From contig NZ_JAEDXU010000001.1 in assembly GCF_017830045.1 (NCBI RefSeq), positions 62,001 to 126,000 on the forward strand: a stretch of DNA of 64,000 nt. Reading direction: 5' to 3'. A model generated the notes under the pieces. That model did not search any database. It saw nothing but the letters and a program-made list of their open reading frames with translations, and was not told where the DNA came from. Shown in pieces: positions 45,411 through 55,153 of the stretch. A program made the translations under genes and the position numbers. Source of the DNA: Enterococcus larvae. GTDB taxonomy: Bacteria; Bacillota; Bacilli; Lactobacillales; Enterococcaceae. Within the stretch, counting starts at the first letter, position 1. Each line of letters starts with the position of its first letter.

Positions 45411-46190
45411 CTAAAAGCTGCTGTTCTTCTTGAACATTTCAACAATTTCCTGATGCACTTCCGGTTGAGCTGCAACAAAATATTCTCGCTCATCAAAAGA
45501 CAACTTTTCTCCCTTAAGAGTTGTTGCATGGAATCCAAAGGCTTCGATCAGTGCCATTCCCGGAGCATAATCCCAAGGAGCCAGATTCGAAACATAGCCG
45601 ATATGATTTCCTTTTAACAAAGCAATCATTTCCAGTCCGGCACAGCCGCTGACACGAATGCCCATGCTGGCATTGGCAATGTCCTTTGAACCATGAATAT
45701 TTTCACCAAACATATACGCATTGAAGCCCAACAAGCCTTCACTAAGTTTGGAAGGCTGAGGTGCCGAGATCTCCTCTTCATTTCTGAAAACGCCCGCTTC
45801 TTTTCCACCCCAATATAATTCATCCCGCATGACATCATAGATAAAGCCAAGCTTGCCGACTCCATCTTCAAAAACTGCCAGCATGATGCAGAAATTTTCC
45901 TGCTCCATTACAAAGTTCATCGTGCCGTCGATGGGGTCAATGATCCATACACGCCCGTCCATCGAGTCAATTGTGTTATAGCCGGTTTCTTCGCCCAATA
46001 TCTTATCATCAGGATAGACCCGCTGGATTTTTTGAATCAAGAGCTGCTGTGTTTCTTCATCGATATTCGTCACTAAATCTGTTCGATTTGATTTCTCTTT
46101 AATTTCCAACGTATCACTTAAGCTCGTTTTAATAAATTCTCCTGCTTCATTCAGCCAATTTTTAACTTCTTCAACATTTACGATCTGCAT
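45411..46190 (-). CDS. Inositol monophosphatase family protein
   Basis: A magnesium-dependent phosphatase of the SuhB/IMPase family, 259 residues. Metal-binding motifs are GEETGY, WIIDPIDGTMNF and the C-terminal APWDYAPGMALIEAFG. Substrates in the family include inositol phosphates, NADP and PAP, and cannot be chosen here. The start is five bases after the stop of the UPF0223 gene, an arrangement common in Bacillales and Lactobacillales. Confidence 0.93.
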   Translation of the reverse strand: MQIVNVEEVKNWLNEAGEFIKTSLSDTLEIKEKSNRTDLVTNIDEETQQLLIQKIQRVYPDDKILGEETGYNTIDSMDGRVWIIDPIDGTMNFVMEQENFCIMLAVFEDGVGKLGFIYDVMRDELYWGGKEAGVFRNEEEISAPQPSKLSEGLLGFNAYMFGENIHGSKDIANASMGIRVSGCAGLEMIALLKGNHIGYVSNLAPWDYAPGMALIEAFGFHATTLKGEKLSFDEREYFVAAQPEVHQEIVEMFKKNSSF

Positions 46191-46195
46191 GAATC

Positions 46196-46471
46196 CTATC
46201 CTCCTATTTTCAGTTTGCCGGTTTCCCGTTTTTTTGCTTCCTGAACTGTTCGATATAAGGAATACCCAGAAGCCTTCTCAAATTCATTCCCCAAACGTTT
46301 TTCTTCGCCAATACTTTTTACTACCTGCTTAAATTTTTTATACGCGTCAAGAAAGTCTGCTGTTTGTATTCCCGACTCATTTGCCTGCTCCAAGGCAGAC
46401 CAAAGATTTGTTACAACGACCATCTCTTCTGTGGTCCAATCCAAATCCAATGGATATTGATATTCTTTCAT
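46196..46471 (-). CDS. UPF0223 family protein
   Basis: A 91-residue cytosolic protein. YPLDLDWTTEEMVVVTNLW and the later YKKFKQVVKSIGEEKRLGNE are the UPF0223 (YktA) signature. The family is small, helical and of unknown function, and regularly sits directly before an inositol-monophosphatase gene, as here. Confidence 0.92.
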   Translation of the reverse strand: MKEYQYPLDLDWTTEEMVVVTNLWSALEQANESGIQTADFLDAYKKFKQVVKSIGEEKRLGNEFEKASGYSLYRTVQEAKKRETGKLKIGG

Positions 46472-46533
46472 CTTTTCACCTCATCTATTTCAGTGTAGCA
46501 TAAGTAGCATAGCCCTGAAAGCATTCAACTAGA

Positions 46534-47808
46534 TTATCTGTCTATTCGTTTGTTTTTCCAGCTTTCATAAAGCGGCAAGGACACTCTGCCCTTCTCAAGC
46601 TCTGTTTCCTGAGCTGAATAGATACCGCTGTTTCCTGAACACATATAACTAATAATGCAAATCATCAAAAGAAAGACAGCCGACTGACTACCAAAAAGCT
46701 CAACGCCCATAATAAAACAGGCAATTGGTGTATTCGTTGCACCTGAAAAGACACCAATAAAGCCTAGACCTGCTAAAAATGGAATCGAAAGATGAAGTAT
46801 CGGAGCAAGTGTACTTCCTAGTGTCGCGCCAATTTCAAACAATGGCGTTACTTCTCCACCCTGATACCCAGCACCCAATGAAAGAATCGTAAAGAACAGT
46901 TTACCGACAAAATCAAAAGGATTCGCTTTTCCTGAAAAAGCATCTGATAGTAAAGGCAGACTCAAGCCAAGGTAACGTTGTGTCCCTAGAAGTAGAGCTG
47001 CTGCTACCACTACTGCACCACCAAGAAAATTGCGGAGTACAGGATTTGAAACCCAGTTACTGTAAGTCTTTTTTAGGAAAACAATCGAGCGACTAAAAAC
47101 CCAGCCTATCAATCCAAAACAGATTCCTGCCAAAAATAGCTTGAGAAACAGCAAAACAGACCAGTCAGGAATAACGCCCATTGCATAATGAATATGAGTG
47201 ATACCGTACATCTCAGTGATAAGATTTGCAAAAAAAGCCGCAAAGAAACTTGGAAAAATTGCTTCTGATCGAAGTTTACCTAACGCAAGGACCTCAAGAC
47301 CAAAAATCGTTCCTGCCAAGGGAGTACCGAAGACCGAACTAAAGCCGGCACTGATTCCCGCTATAAGGATGATTTCCCGTTCGTAACCAGAGAGTCTAAA
47401 CACTCTTCTAAGCGCATCTGCTACCGCTCCCCCCATTTGCACAGCTGTCCCTTCACGACCGACTGAGCCGCCAAATAGATGCGTAGTGATTGTTCCAAAC
47501 AAGGTCAGCGGAATCAACCGTAGAGGGATATCTTCCTCCCCGCCATTCGCCTGACTGATAATCAAATTATTTCCTCTTGCTGCGTTTCTTCCATGATAAG
47601 TGTATAGATAAGCAAAAATACCACCGCTGACCGGCAACAGAAACAGCAGCCAGCGATGTGTCTCTCGGTAAGCTGAAACCCATGTTAAACTGCTCAGAAA
47701 GAACGCAGACAACGACCCCATGATTGCGCCGATGATCAAGGCAATCAACAGCCATTTCACCATATAGATTCCTGTCAAAAATATTTTCTGTCTGTTTTTC
47801 TTCATCAT
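46534..47808 (-). CDS. CLC-type fluoride/proton antiporter
   Basis: A 424-residue CLC-fold membrane protein with more than ten helices. The motif GGSVGREGTAVQMGG contains the gating glutamate of GREGT, and GAGYQGGEVTPLFEIGATLG lies in the second half. A chloride channel is possible from sequence alone, but the fluoride riboswitch in its leader points to fluoride export; a CLC-F of Enterococcus casseliflavus is an established example. The start at 47808 has AGGAG six bases upstream; the 13 codons before it overlap the riboswitch terminator and are not used. The transcript is apparently monocistronic. Confidence 0.9.
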   Translation of the reverse strand: MMKKNRQKIFLTGIYMVKWLLIALIIGAIMGSLSAFFLSSLTWVSAYRETHRWLLFLLPVSGGIFAYLYTYHGRNAARGNNLIISQANGGEEDIPLRLIPLTLFGTITTHLFGGSVGREGTAVQMGGAVADALRRVFRLSGYEREIILIAGISAGFSSVFGTPLAGTIFGLEVLALGKLRSEAIFPSFFAAFFANLITEMYGITHIHYAMGVIPDWSVLLFLKLFLAGICFGLIGWVFSRSIVFLKKTYSNWVSNPVLRNFLGGAVVVAAALLLGTQRYLGLSLPLLSDAFSGKANPFDFVGKLFFTILSLGAGYQGGEVTPLFEIGATLGSTLAPILHLSIPFLAGLGFIGVFSGATNTPIACFIMGVELFGSQSAVFLLMICIISYMCSGNSGIYSAQETELEKGRVSLPLYESWKNKRIDR

Positions 47809-47836
47809 TTTTCTCTCCTCTATTGAACAAATGAAA

Positions 47837-47930
47837 ACGCCTACCAAACGAGAGAAATCTCCCTTGTTTGGTAGGCGTCATCAATTTATTTAAAAATAAA
47901 CATTTATCGGCGAACACCATCGCCATCATA
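47837..47930 (-). promoter_or_regulatory. Fluoride riboswitch with intrinsic terminator
   Basis: The minus strand contains GGCGATGGTGTTCGCC (47924-47909), then GATAAATG and, after a short AT-rich hairpin, GATGACGCCTACC, the conserved core of the crcB-motif fluoride aptamer. The expression platform is a terminator with 13-bp arms ACGCCTACCAAAC and GTTTGGTAGGCGT (47837-47878) followed by TTTTC. Its first arm shares the aptamer's GACGCC strand, so fluoride binding should prevent termination and allow CLC expression. Confidence 0.95.
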
Positions 47931-48068
47931 GACTATTTAACTGAATATAATTTAGCATAAAGAGGGAAGTTAGACAATTAAAAACTCTTGTGGAAGAGCG
48001 TTCAGCAGTTTTAGCTTCATGTTTCACCCGTTGTAATTCCAAAGAAAAAGTTCAGATAGATACAAAAA

Positions 48069-48098
48069 ATCAGCACAGAAGAGGGGTTCTGCGCTGAT
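48069..48098 (-). terminator. Terminator of the HD-domain gene
   Basis: ATCAGCGCAGAA and TTCTGTGCTGAT (12 bp, one G-U) around a 6-base loop, followed by TTTTTGTAT on the minus strand. Confidence 0.88.
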
Positions 48099-48109
48099 CA
48101 TGTGTATTC

Positions 48110-48613
48110 TTATTGTACTGGTTCTCTGCCGAAGCGATGCGCCCATTTGCCTCTTACTGTAGCTAATATCGGCATTGATGCTTCTTTAATGGCACAATAC
48201 TTATCAACCATTGTTACGATATAGCTTTCTTTGTATTTTGGCGGAGCAATCGTAGCTCCCCACATATGCTTGATGATGATGTCCCGTTCCAAGTCAGACA
48301 GCTCAGTCAGCTTCTCTGCATTTTTCACAGCGATTCTCGGATGCATATACGCATGAGATCCTTCATCAAACTTTGTTGTACGCCAGTCATAATAAAACAA
48401 GTCATGTAAAAGACCTGCTCTAGCTGTAGCGCGTGCATCACCATTCCATTTTTTTGCCAGCTTGTAACTGTTGTAAGAAACACTGATGGAATGTTCTAGA
48501 CGTGTTGAATTCATATGTTGAATATAATTCCCTAACCGTTGCACTTCCTCAGTTGCCAATAAATCTTCTACATAAGACATATATTCTTTATCTTCAGTCC
48601 ATTTTTCTGTCAT
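48110..48613 (-). CDS. HD-domain phosphohydrolase
   Basis: A 167-residue metal-dependent phosphohydrolase. The H...HD...D ligands are seen in RLEHSISVSYNSYKLA, ARAGLLHDLFYYDW and the later KHMWG region with IVTMVDKYCA. The start was placed at the ATG 48613; AAAGGTGG upstream is 11 bases away, and a GTG at 48628 overlaps that site. It may act on nucleotides or phosphoester substrates; no specific substrate can be given. Monocistronic. Confidence 0.87.
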   Translation of the reverse strand: MTEKWTEDKEYMSYVEDLLATEEVQRLGNYIQHMNSTRLEHSISVSYNSYKLAKKWNGDARATARAGLLHDLFYYDWRTTKFDEGSHAYMHPRIAVKNAEKLTELSDLERDIIIKHMWGATIAPPKYKESYIVTMVDKYCAIKEASMPILATVRGKWAHRFGREPVQ

Positions 48614-48776
48614 AGATATGGGTGCCACCTTTTTATAAGTAGTTAAGCTTCAAGCTTGTGAAAATTATAGCATCCTTCTTCTGAAAATTCTAGATTTTTC
48701 GCATGACGTAAACAAAGCTTAATATTTGTAATCAAACACCTTGACAGAAACAATCATACCAATTTTAAAACAAAGA

Positions 48777-49304
48777 TTATTTATCCTTCCAAAGCCAAAG
48801 CAACGCTTCTTTTTCTACCTTTTTCACAAACTCGTCCTTATCATCCATATAACCGTCGATGTCTGTCGGATGAGCGGCTGCTGCCTGTAGTTTTATCCTT
48901 CCATACGCCTCAGCTACTTTAGGATGTACACGCAAATAGTCTCTAAACGTAACATGACGGCCAAGTTCATACAGGCTGTCAAATTGATAGGCATGGATTT
49001 GATGGGTACGCACATCACCCCCCTTTGGAAAATACCTGCGTCCCGGAAGTCCATACTCTCCCCAGCTTTCATACCCAAGCGTCAGCATCTCATCCTGATA
49101 GCTGTCTAACGCCTCGATATTTCTGACAACCAATGCGATATCAATGATCGGCTTCGCTGCGAGTCTTGGAACAGAAGTACTGCCAATATGTAGAACATTA
49201 ACAACTAGCTCCTTTGGAAGAGCGTCTATCAGGGATGCTTTTTCTTCTTCAAATTTAATCGGCCAGCTTTGATCATAAGGAACCACTTCAATTTTTCGAA
49301 CCAT
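48777..49304 (-). CDS. GrpB family protein (UPF0157)
   Basis: A 175-residue protein with a nucleotidyltransferase-like fold. HIGSTSVPRLAAKPIIDI near residue 40 is the family's defining segment (G-S-T and the metal-binding D), and the N-terminal VVPYDQSWPIKFEEEK is also characteristic. Despite the name it is unrelated to GrpE. It has been proposed to modify nucleotides or CoA-like substrates, but no role is established. AGGAGGGG precedes the ATG. Confidence 0.92.
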   Translation of the reverse strand: MVRKIEVVPYDQSWPIKFEEEKASLIDALPKELVVNVLHIGSTSVPRLAAKPIIDIALVVRNIEALDSYQDEMLTLGYESWGEYGLPGRRYFPKGGDVRTHQIHAYQFDSLYELGRHVTFRDYLRVHPKVAEAYGRIKLQAAAAHPTDIDGYMDDKDEFVKKVEKEALLWLWKDK

Positions 49305-49496
49305 TTTACCCCTCCTAAAAAAATCAATTATTACAATGTATCATGGTTTGATTGGTAGACAACGGACTGTAACAAGCTTCAACACCTATCTCTTAAGAAC
49401 ATTCTTAGCAAATGCTTTTAGCTCTTCTTTAGGATATTTTTCTTTGAGCTATTTAGCACGTCAAAATGAATTTTACTGAATAAATATAGAAATCGC

Positions 49497-50219
49497 TCAA
49501 GTGGTTTGTGTTTGCTTTTCACTATATTTTAGGAAAAGTGCTATAAAAAGAAAAAGCAAGATTGTAAAGATATAAGGAGTCAAACTGCCATTGTTTTTAC
49601 TAGGATTAATCAAAAAGAGTGTGATGGAAAGATTATAAGAAAAGTGTAGAAATGACGCTGGTAGAACATTTCCTTTGGACTTTTTTGTTAAAGAAAAATA
49701 GATATGGCTATCTACTATACAGCCAATGAAAAAAATGAGAAACGGAATTTCCATTGTTCCCAGCATATAAAAATTTACATGCCAAAGTGCCCACACAGTT
49801 CCAGTAATAAGAGGGACAAGCTGTTCCTTTGTCTTCTTCAATAAATAATCCTGTAAGTAACCACGCCAACCCAGCTCTTCTGCAAATAGCGCCCACAAAA
49901 TAATAATAAAACTGTGAAATGACAAATCGCTCAATCTAACCTCTCGATTAACAAATAGAGAAATCAAAGCCATACACAGCACTGGAATTAGACATCCAAT
50001 AAGGATATATTTTACTGATATATTCTTAATGTATTTTTGCTTCAAATAGTTTAAGAGGGAACCCTTCTTCAAGTAAATCAGAAAAATCGCAGTGATTGAA
50101 GGAGCCGCAGTACTTAGCCCCAAAAGTAAAAACCAAACGATTTGTGGAGCGTCTTTGATTAGCAAAAGAAGCATTGATACAAAAAATGAAAATCCAAATG
50201 TTAGGATAAAAAAGAGCAA
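49497..50219 (-). CDS. CPBP family intramembrane metalloprotease
   Basis: A 240-residue membrane protein with about seven to eight helices. The Abi/CPBP motif is complete: EELGWRG (EExxxR), WALWHVNF (FxxxH type) and FLHFSYNLS (HxxxN/B). The family includes prenyl-protein-type proteases and bacteriocin self-immunity proteins in lactic acid bacteria; there is no bacteriocin gene nearby, so the role is open. The start is TTG at 50219 with GAGGGGGG seven bases upstream. Confidence 0.88.
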   Translation of the reverse strand: MLFFILTFGFSFFVSMLLLLIKDAPQIVWFLLLGLSTAAPSITAIFLIYLKKGSLLNYLKQKYIKNISVKYILIGCLIPVLCMALISLFVNREVRLSDLSFHSFIIILWALFAEELGWRGYLQDYLLKKTKEQLVPLITGTVWALWHVNFYMLGTMEIPFLIFFIGCIVDSHIYFSLTKKSKGNVLPASFLHFSYNLSITLFLINPSKNNGSLTPYIFTILLFLFIALFLKYSEKQTQTT

Positions 50220-50345
50220 TACATTCCCCCCTCTATTTTACTATTGATTCATTGCAGCAAATAATTTTTCTGTTTCCACTCTCGAATGCAAAGGACAGGT
50301 TCCTTCTGTCTGCGAAGCTCTGCTTCTACTGCCCTAATCAAAGCT

Positions 50346-50383
50346 AAACAAGTGTGGGACAACGATCTGCTCCACACTTGTTT
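50346..50383 (-). terminator. Terminator with GTGGGACA loop
   Basis: AAACAAGTGTGG and CCACACTTGTTT (12 bp). On the plus strand the loop reads GACAACGATCTGCT, close to GACAATAATCTGTTG of the 173-bp repeat. It lies 23 bases past the stop of the gene at 50406. Confidence 0.85.
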
Positions 50384-50405
50384 GATTCAATAAATTTACG
50401 AGCTT

Positions 50406-50633
50406 TTATTTCTGTGATTGAAAATGTGCCATTGCTTGTTTTACTTCTTCAATCGCTTCAGGCTTCAAATACGAAAAAACCTTTTGATTAAACTCAGCAA
50501 AAAACTCAGGTGTTTGTTGTCCTGCAGCAGCTTTGTCAAACGCATCCGCCAGCAATAGCTTCATTGCTTCAAAGTGCTCAGGCTTAGAACGCTCCAGCAT
50601 AAAATCATTGAATTTTGATTGTCCTGCATTCAT
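50406..50633 (-). CDS. Small conserved hypothetical protein
   Basis: A 75-residue soluble helical protein (MNAGQSKFNDFMLERSKPEH at its start), with AGGAAACAGT before the ATG. No domain or family is recognised with confidence. It follows argS at 53 bases and ends in its own terminator, so it may be in the argS transcript under T-box control. Confidence 0.65.
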   Translation of the reverse strand: MNAGQSKFNDFMLERSKPEHFEAMKLLLADAFDKAAAGQQTPEFFAEFNQKVFSYLKPEAIEEVKQAMAHFQSQK

Positions 50634-50686
50634 ACTGTTTCCTCCACATCACTCTTTATATTGTTATTGCAACGGCTATTGGTCGT

Positions 50687-52378
50687 TTACATTTCATCTG
50701 GTGCATGCAGTCCAAGAAGACGTAGATCTTCCTTCAGTACAACTGTTAATGCATAAACCAATGCCAGACGTGATTCCTTCTTCTCATCATCAACAAGGAT
50801 TTTCACATGGGCATAATATTTGTTGAAGGCTTGCGCTAACTGAATAGCATGCTTGGCAATCACAGATGGCTCATATTTTTCTGCTGCCTGCAGTACAGTC
50901 TCAGGGAATTTTTGCAGCATCTTAACAATTTCCCAGCTTTCTTTATCGTCTAAGCTATACTCTGCCCCTTCGCTAGGTGTAAAGTTGCCTTTTTTCAGAA
51001 TACTCATTGCACGTGCATGAGTATATTGAACATAAGGGCCTGTCTCACCTTCAAAACGAACAACTTCATCTAAGACAAAGTCAAAATTATTCAACCGGTC
51101 ATTCTTCAAATCATGGAAAATAACAGCACCGATCCCAACCTGTTTGGCAACCTCTTCACGGTTTTCAAGCGTAGGATTCTTTTCAACGATTTGCTGCTCA
51201 GCTGATTGAACAGCTTCATTCAATACTTCCTCCAGCAATACGATTTTCCCTTTACGAGTTGAAAGCTTCTTACCCCCTTGAGTAATCAATCCGAACGGAA
51301 TATGGTGCATGTCATCCGACCAGTCAAAGCCAAGTTCCTTCAGTACAGCCTTCAACTGTCTGAAGTGAATTGTTTGTTCATTCCCTACAGCATACAAAGA
51401 TTGCGCAAAGTTATATGTTTTTTTCCGGTAAAGAGCTGCAGCTAAATCTCTAGTGATATAAAGTGTTGCTCCATCTGATTTACGGATCAAGGCAGGATTC
51501 AGGTCATAAGCAGATAAATCAACAATCTCTGCCCCCTTATCTTCTTTCAATAAGTGTTTCTCTTCCAGAAGTGTGATCACTTCATCCATCTTATCGTTAA
51601 AGAAAGCTTCGCCATTGAATGAGTCGAAGGAAACCTCCAGCATATCATAGATTTTATTGAATTCTTTCAAAGACTCGTCTCTGAACCATTGCCATAGCTG
51701 CATGGATTCTTCGTCGCCTTCTTCAAGCTTCTTGAACCACGCTCTTGCTTCGTCTTCCAATTCAGGTGTTTCTTCTGCCTCTTCATGGAATTGTACATAC
51801 AGACGTAATAGTTCAGTAATCGGTTCCTGCTGAACCGCATCTTCTGAGCCCCATTTTTTATAAGCGACGATCAATTTCCCGAATTGTGTACCCCAGTCAC
51901 CTAAATGATTGATCTTTATTGGTTGATAGCCAATTTTTTCAAAAATAAATGAAAGTGAGTTCCCAATCACTGTTGACCGTAAATGTCCCATAGAAATCGG
52001 TTTGGCAATATTCGGAGAAGACATATCGATTGTTACGTTACGCTTGTTCCCGATGGACGCCTCTCCATAATGGTTCTTCTTCTCAACGATCTCTTTGATC
52101 ACAACACCACTGACTGTTTCTTTATTCATAAAGAAGTTCAGATACGGTCCGACTACTTCGATTTTTTCAAAGGCAGATTGGTCGATTTGCTCTGCTAAAT
52201 CCGCTGCAATCTGCTGTGGTGCTTTACGGAAAATCTTCGCCAATGAAAACGTCGGAAATGCGACATCTCCATGATCGGATGATTTAGGATTTTCCAACAG
52301 TTGTGCGATTTGTTCCAGTTCTAAGTCATTTTTTACAACGGCAAAAATTGCCTCTGCGACGATTTGCTTATTGTTCAT
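50687..52378 (-). CDS. argS: Arginyl-tRNA synthetase
   Basis: A class I synthetase charging tRNA(Arg), 563 residues. The N-terminal additional domain (1-115) leads to [19 protein letters not shown], the HIGH-equivalent; [11 protein letters not shown] is the KMSKS-equivalent; and the DALR anticodon-binding domain follows, with [12 protein letters not shown]. The ATG at 52378 is preceded by AGGAGG. Expression is controlled by the T-box leader upstream. All expected parts are intact. Confidence 0.97.
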   Translation of the reverse strand: MNNKQIVAEAIFAVVKNDLELEQIAQLLENPKSSDHGDVAFPTFSLAKIFRKAPQQIAADLAEQIDQSAFEKIEVVGPYLNFFMNKETVSGVVIKEIVEKKNHYGEASIGNKRNVTIDMSSPNIAKPISMGHLRSTVIGNSLSFIFEKIGYQPIKINHLGDWGTQFGKLIVAYKKWGSEDAVQQEPITELLRLYVQFHEEAEETPELEDEARAWFKKLEEGDEESMQLWQWFRDESLKEFNKIYDMLEVSFDSFNGEAFFNDKMDEVITLLEEKHLLKEDKGAEIVDLSAYDLNPALIRKSDGATLYITRDLAAALYRKKTYNFAQSLYAVGNEQTIHFRQLKAVLKELGFDWSDDMHHIPFGLITQGGKKLSTRKGKIVLLEEVLNEAVQSAEQQIVEKNPTLENREEVAKQVGIGAVIFHDLKNDRLNNFDFVLDEVVRFEGETGPYVQYTHARAMSILKKGNFTPSEGAEYSLDDKESWEIVKMLQKFPETVLQAAEKYEPSVIAKHAIQLAQAFNKYYAHVKILVDDEKKESRLALVYALTVVLKEDLRLLGLHAPDEM

Positions 52379-52391
52379 GATTGTCCTCCTA

Positions 52392-52640
52392 GAAAATAAT
52401 GATAAAAAAAAACGCCCCTAATCATCGAAAACACGATGATTAGAGACGAGAAATTCCCGCGGTACCACTCTACTTATCAATTGATTAGCCAACTGATCTA
52501 CTCAAATCTGATAACGGTAGATCGACCGGCCTATTTAGGCATCACCAAAGTGCGCTTCCCCTTACTCTATCATTTTCGGCTTCCACCTACCCGAAATCGC
52601 TAAGATGAATCTAAGTATGGTACTCTCTTTGTTAGTGTGT
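52392..52640 (-). promoter_or_regulatory. T-box riboswitch leader of argS
   Basis: The minus strand carries the invariant T-box AGAGTGGTACCGCG (52471-52458), followed by a terminator with 15-bp arms (52413-52448, including TAATCATCG/CGATGATTA) and a run of nine Ts. Upstream, Stem I is recognised by AGAGAGTA near 52625, AGCGATTTCGGG and GGTGGAAGCC. In the 3' side, GGGGAAGCGCACTTTGG places CGC (52554-52552), an arginine codon, where the specifier is expected. Uncharged tRNA(Arg) would relieve termination. A TATACT near 52665 may be the -10 box. Confidence 0.95.
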
Positions 52641-52775
52641 ATTTAGTATCTTGTCTTTTTTGAAGTATACCAAAAAATTTCTGGTTTGACTAGTGATTCT
52701 GCCAGAATTTCTTTTCGCTTTTCAGCAGACAATCAGACGTTCATTGATCCTCAGTTGTTTTTTCGTCAGTTACAA

Positions 52776-54965
52776 TCAGTCGACTTCCTTTAGATAAATC
52801 AGCTTGCTGGCGTAATCCCCCCACATATCCTCATCAATATATAGGCCAAGATGCATCAGCTCGTCACCACCGATTATTTGTCCTTCGACGATGTACTCTT
52901 TGTTTGGATCAAGCCCTGTCAGCTTCAGCACATGAAAGGCTGTCGATGCTTCTGCCAGGATACGGCTGTAAAAGACCAATGCTTCTGTTTTTTTCTCATC
53001 CACAAACAGCCAAGATGCCTGATTTCCTTCAAATGGACTTTTCAAGCGATAATAACTACCATATTGAATCAGCTGACGATGCTCTTTATAAAATGCTACC
53101 TGCTGCTTCATCAGCTCTTTTTCCTCATCAGAAAGATGTGTCAAATCAAGTTCATACCCAAACACACCGGACATCGCTACATTTCCCCTTGTCTCAAGGC
53201 TGGTGATTCGTCCAGTCTGATGGTTCGGCACTGCTGCCACGTGAGCCCCAATTGAAGAAATCGGATAAACCAGACTTGTGCCGTATTGGATTTGCATTCT
53301 GGATACAGCATCTGTATTGTCACTAGCCCAAACCTGCGGCATATAATACAACATTCCCGGATCGAATCGCCCGCCGCCGCCGGAACAGCTTTCGAATAAA
53401 ATAGCAGGAAATTCAGTGGTCAGCCTTTCCAGAAATTCATAAAGACCCAACATATAGCGATGGGCAGTCTCCCCTTGCTGGTCTGCTGCCAACAATGTGG
53501 AATAGACCTCTGTCATGTTTCGATTCATGTCCCATTTCACATATTCCAGTGGAACCTCTTCAAAAATATTCTTTAGCTGCTGATAAATATTTTCACGAAC
53601 GTCTTGTCTAGAAAAGTCTAAAACAAATTGACCACGGCCAACCGTCTTCCCCCTTCCCGGAACCTGCAAGGCCCAGTCCGGATGCTGTCGAAACAGCTCA
53701 CTGTCCTCAGAAATCATCTCCGGCTCAACCCATAATCCGAATTTCAATCCCATTTCATGAACCTTTCGAGACAGCCCAGCCAAGCCATTTGGAAGCTTGT
53801 TCTTGTCTTCCACCCAATCACCTAATGAGGAATCGTCGTTATCTCTATGACCATACCACCCATCATCCAATACGAACAGCTCAGCACCTAAATCTCGTGC
53901 TTCTTTTGCAATCGCCAGAATCTTTTCTTCATCGAAGTCAAAAAAAGTTGCTTCCCAGTTATTTGCTAGAATCGGACGTTGTGCGTATTGATAGTTTCCA
54001 CGAACCAAATGATCCTGAAACAGAGAATGAAAGCTCTGAGACATTCCGTTAAGTCCCTGATCAGAATAGACCATCACTGCTTCCGGTGACTGAAACTGCT
54101 CTCCTTGTGCCAGCTTCCATGAAAATTGATGGGGATTGATCCCCATTGTCACTCGTACTTGATCATAAGGATCACGCTCAATAGTGGTTTGATGATTTCC
54201 GCTGTACACTAGAGAAAAACCATAGACTTCGCCCTGATCTTCTGTTGTTTCAGGGGCAGCGATTGCAGCGAAAGGATTTTGATGATGGCTGCTTGAACCT
54301 CTTGTACTGCCCAACAGCTTGATTCCCGGTGTAATCGCTTCACGCATCATCATTCGTTCCTTAGACCATGTGCCGTTTAGATGGATCAGCTCCAACGGCC
54401 TGCCGGCAAAATCAAGAGTCAGGCTGGCGAGCTTGTTAACAAATACTTGCTCATCCGATTCATTTCGCAACCGGTTAGATCGTGTGATTACAGACTGATC
54501 CGCAAATATCGTATAGGATAACTCCAGATAGAGATCATATAGCTGATCCTTTAGTATGATGGTCAACGTCTCTGCTTCTTCTTGTCCGTTGATGTAGGTT
54601 GCCGGCAACCCTGAAAGCTTCGGCTTGCCCTTTTCGATCGTGTAGTCATAGTAACGAAAATCACTGACCCTACTTCCTGTTTCATGAAGCAATTCATAGG
54701 AAAGGGTTCGGTAGTCTCCGGGATTTCCCGGAAATTCCTGCATAACAGTATCAAAAGAAAATTGTCGTTCCTCTGAAAAGGGTGGGTTAGGGGAAAAAGA
54801 ACGATCGGTTCTCGGGTACTGAAAATGATGATGGTACCGTCGAATCCTTTTGCCAAAATAGAGATGTGCCGGAATATTTTCCTCTTCAATCTGAATCAGA
54901 TAGCTGATTCTATTATTAGATAGATGAAAAATCTGCTCTTTTTCATCATAAGTGATTAATTTCAT
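52776..54965 (-). CDS. Alpha-galactosidase, GH36 family
   Basis: Hydrolyses terminal alpha-galactosides such as melibiose and raffinose in the cytosol. The N-terminal beta-supersandwich domain (1-320) precedes a TIM barrel with FVLDDGWYGHRDND, WVEPEMIS, the nucleophile aspartate in KWDMNRN and the acid/base aspartate in ASDNTDA; ESCSGGGGRFD is the GH36 cysteine motif. From the ATG at 54965 the length is 730 codons before the stop, normal for the tetrameric AgaN type; the ATG six codons upstream has no ribosome site. It follows the transporter genes on the same strand after a terminator. Confidence 0.95.
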   Translation of the reverse strand: MKLITYDEKEQIFHLSNNRISYLIQIEEENIPAHLYFGKRIRRYHHHFQYPRTDRSFSPNPPFSEERQFSFDTVMQEFPGNPGDYRTLSYELLHETGSRVSDFRYYDYTIEKGKPKLSGLPATYINGQEEAETLTIILKDQLYDLYLELSYTIFADQSVITRSNRLRNESDEQVFVNKLASLTLDFAGRPLELIHLNGTWSKERMMMREAITPGIKLLGSTRGSSSHHQNPFAAIAAPETTEDQGEVYGFSLVYSGNHQTTIERDPYDQVRVTMGINPHQFSWKLAQGEQFQSPEAVMVYSDQGLNGMSQSFHSLFQDHLVRGNYQYAQRPILANNWEATFFDFDEEKILAIAKEARDLGAELFVLDDGWYGHRDNDDSSLGDWVEDKNKLPNGLAGLSRKVHEMGLKFGLWVEPEMISEDSELFRQHPDWALQVPGRGKTVGRGQFVLDFSRQDVRENIYQQLKNIFEEVPLEYVKWDMNRNMTEVYSTLLAADQQGETAHRYMLGLYEFLERLTTEFPAILFESCSGGGGRFDPGMLYYMPQVWASDNTDAVSRMQIQYGTSLVYPISSIGAHVAAVPNHQTGRITSLETRGNVAMSGVFGYELDLTHLSDEEKELMKQQVAFYKEHRQLIQYGSYYRLKSPFEGNQASWLFVDEKKTEALVFYSRILAEASTAFHVLKLTGLDPNKEYIVEGQIIGGDELMHLGLYIDEDMWGDYASKLIYLKEVD

Positions 54966-55153
54966 TCGTATAGATCCTTTCATCGAGAGTCAGTTGTGCT
55001 GTAAATAGTCAGCCTTTTGTACTCATTTATCCATATAAAGCCTATTAAATATATGACACCCAATTCTATTTTATCTGCTGTAAATGCGAGAGAAAGAGCA
55101 CATTTCGCACGACGCGTATTTAGTAGGATTCATATAGTCGTTTTGAAAAAGTC

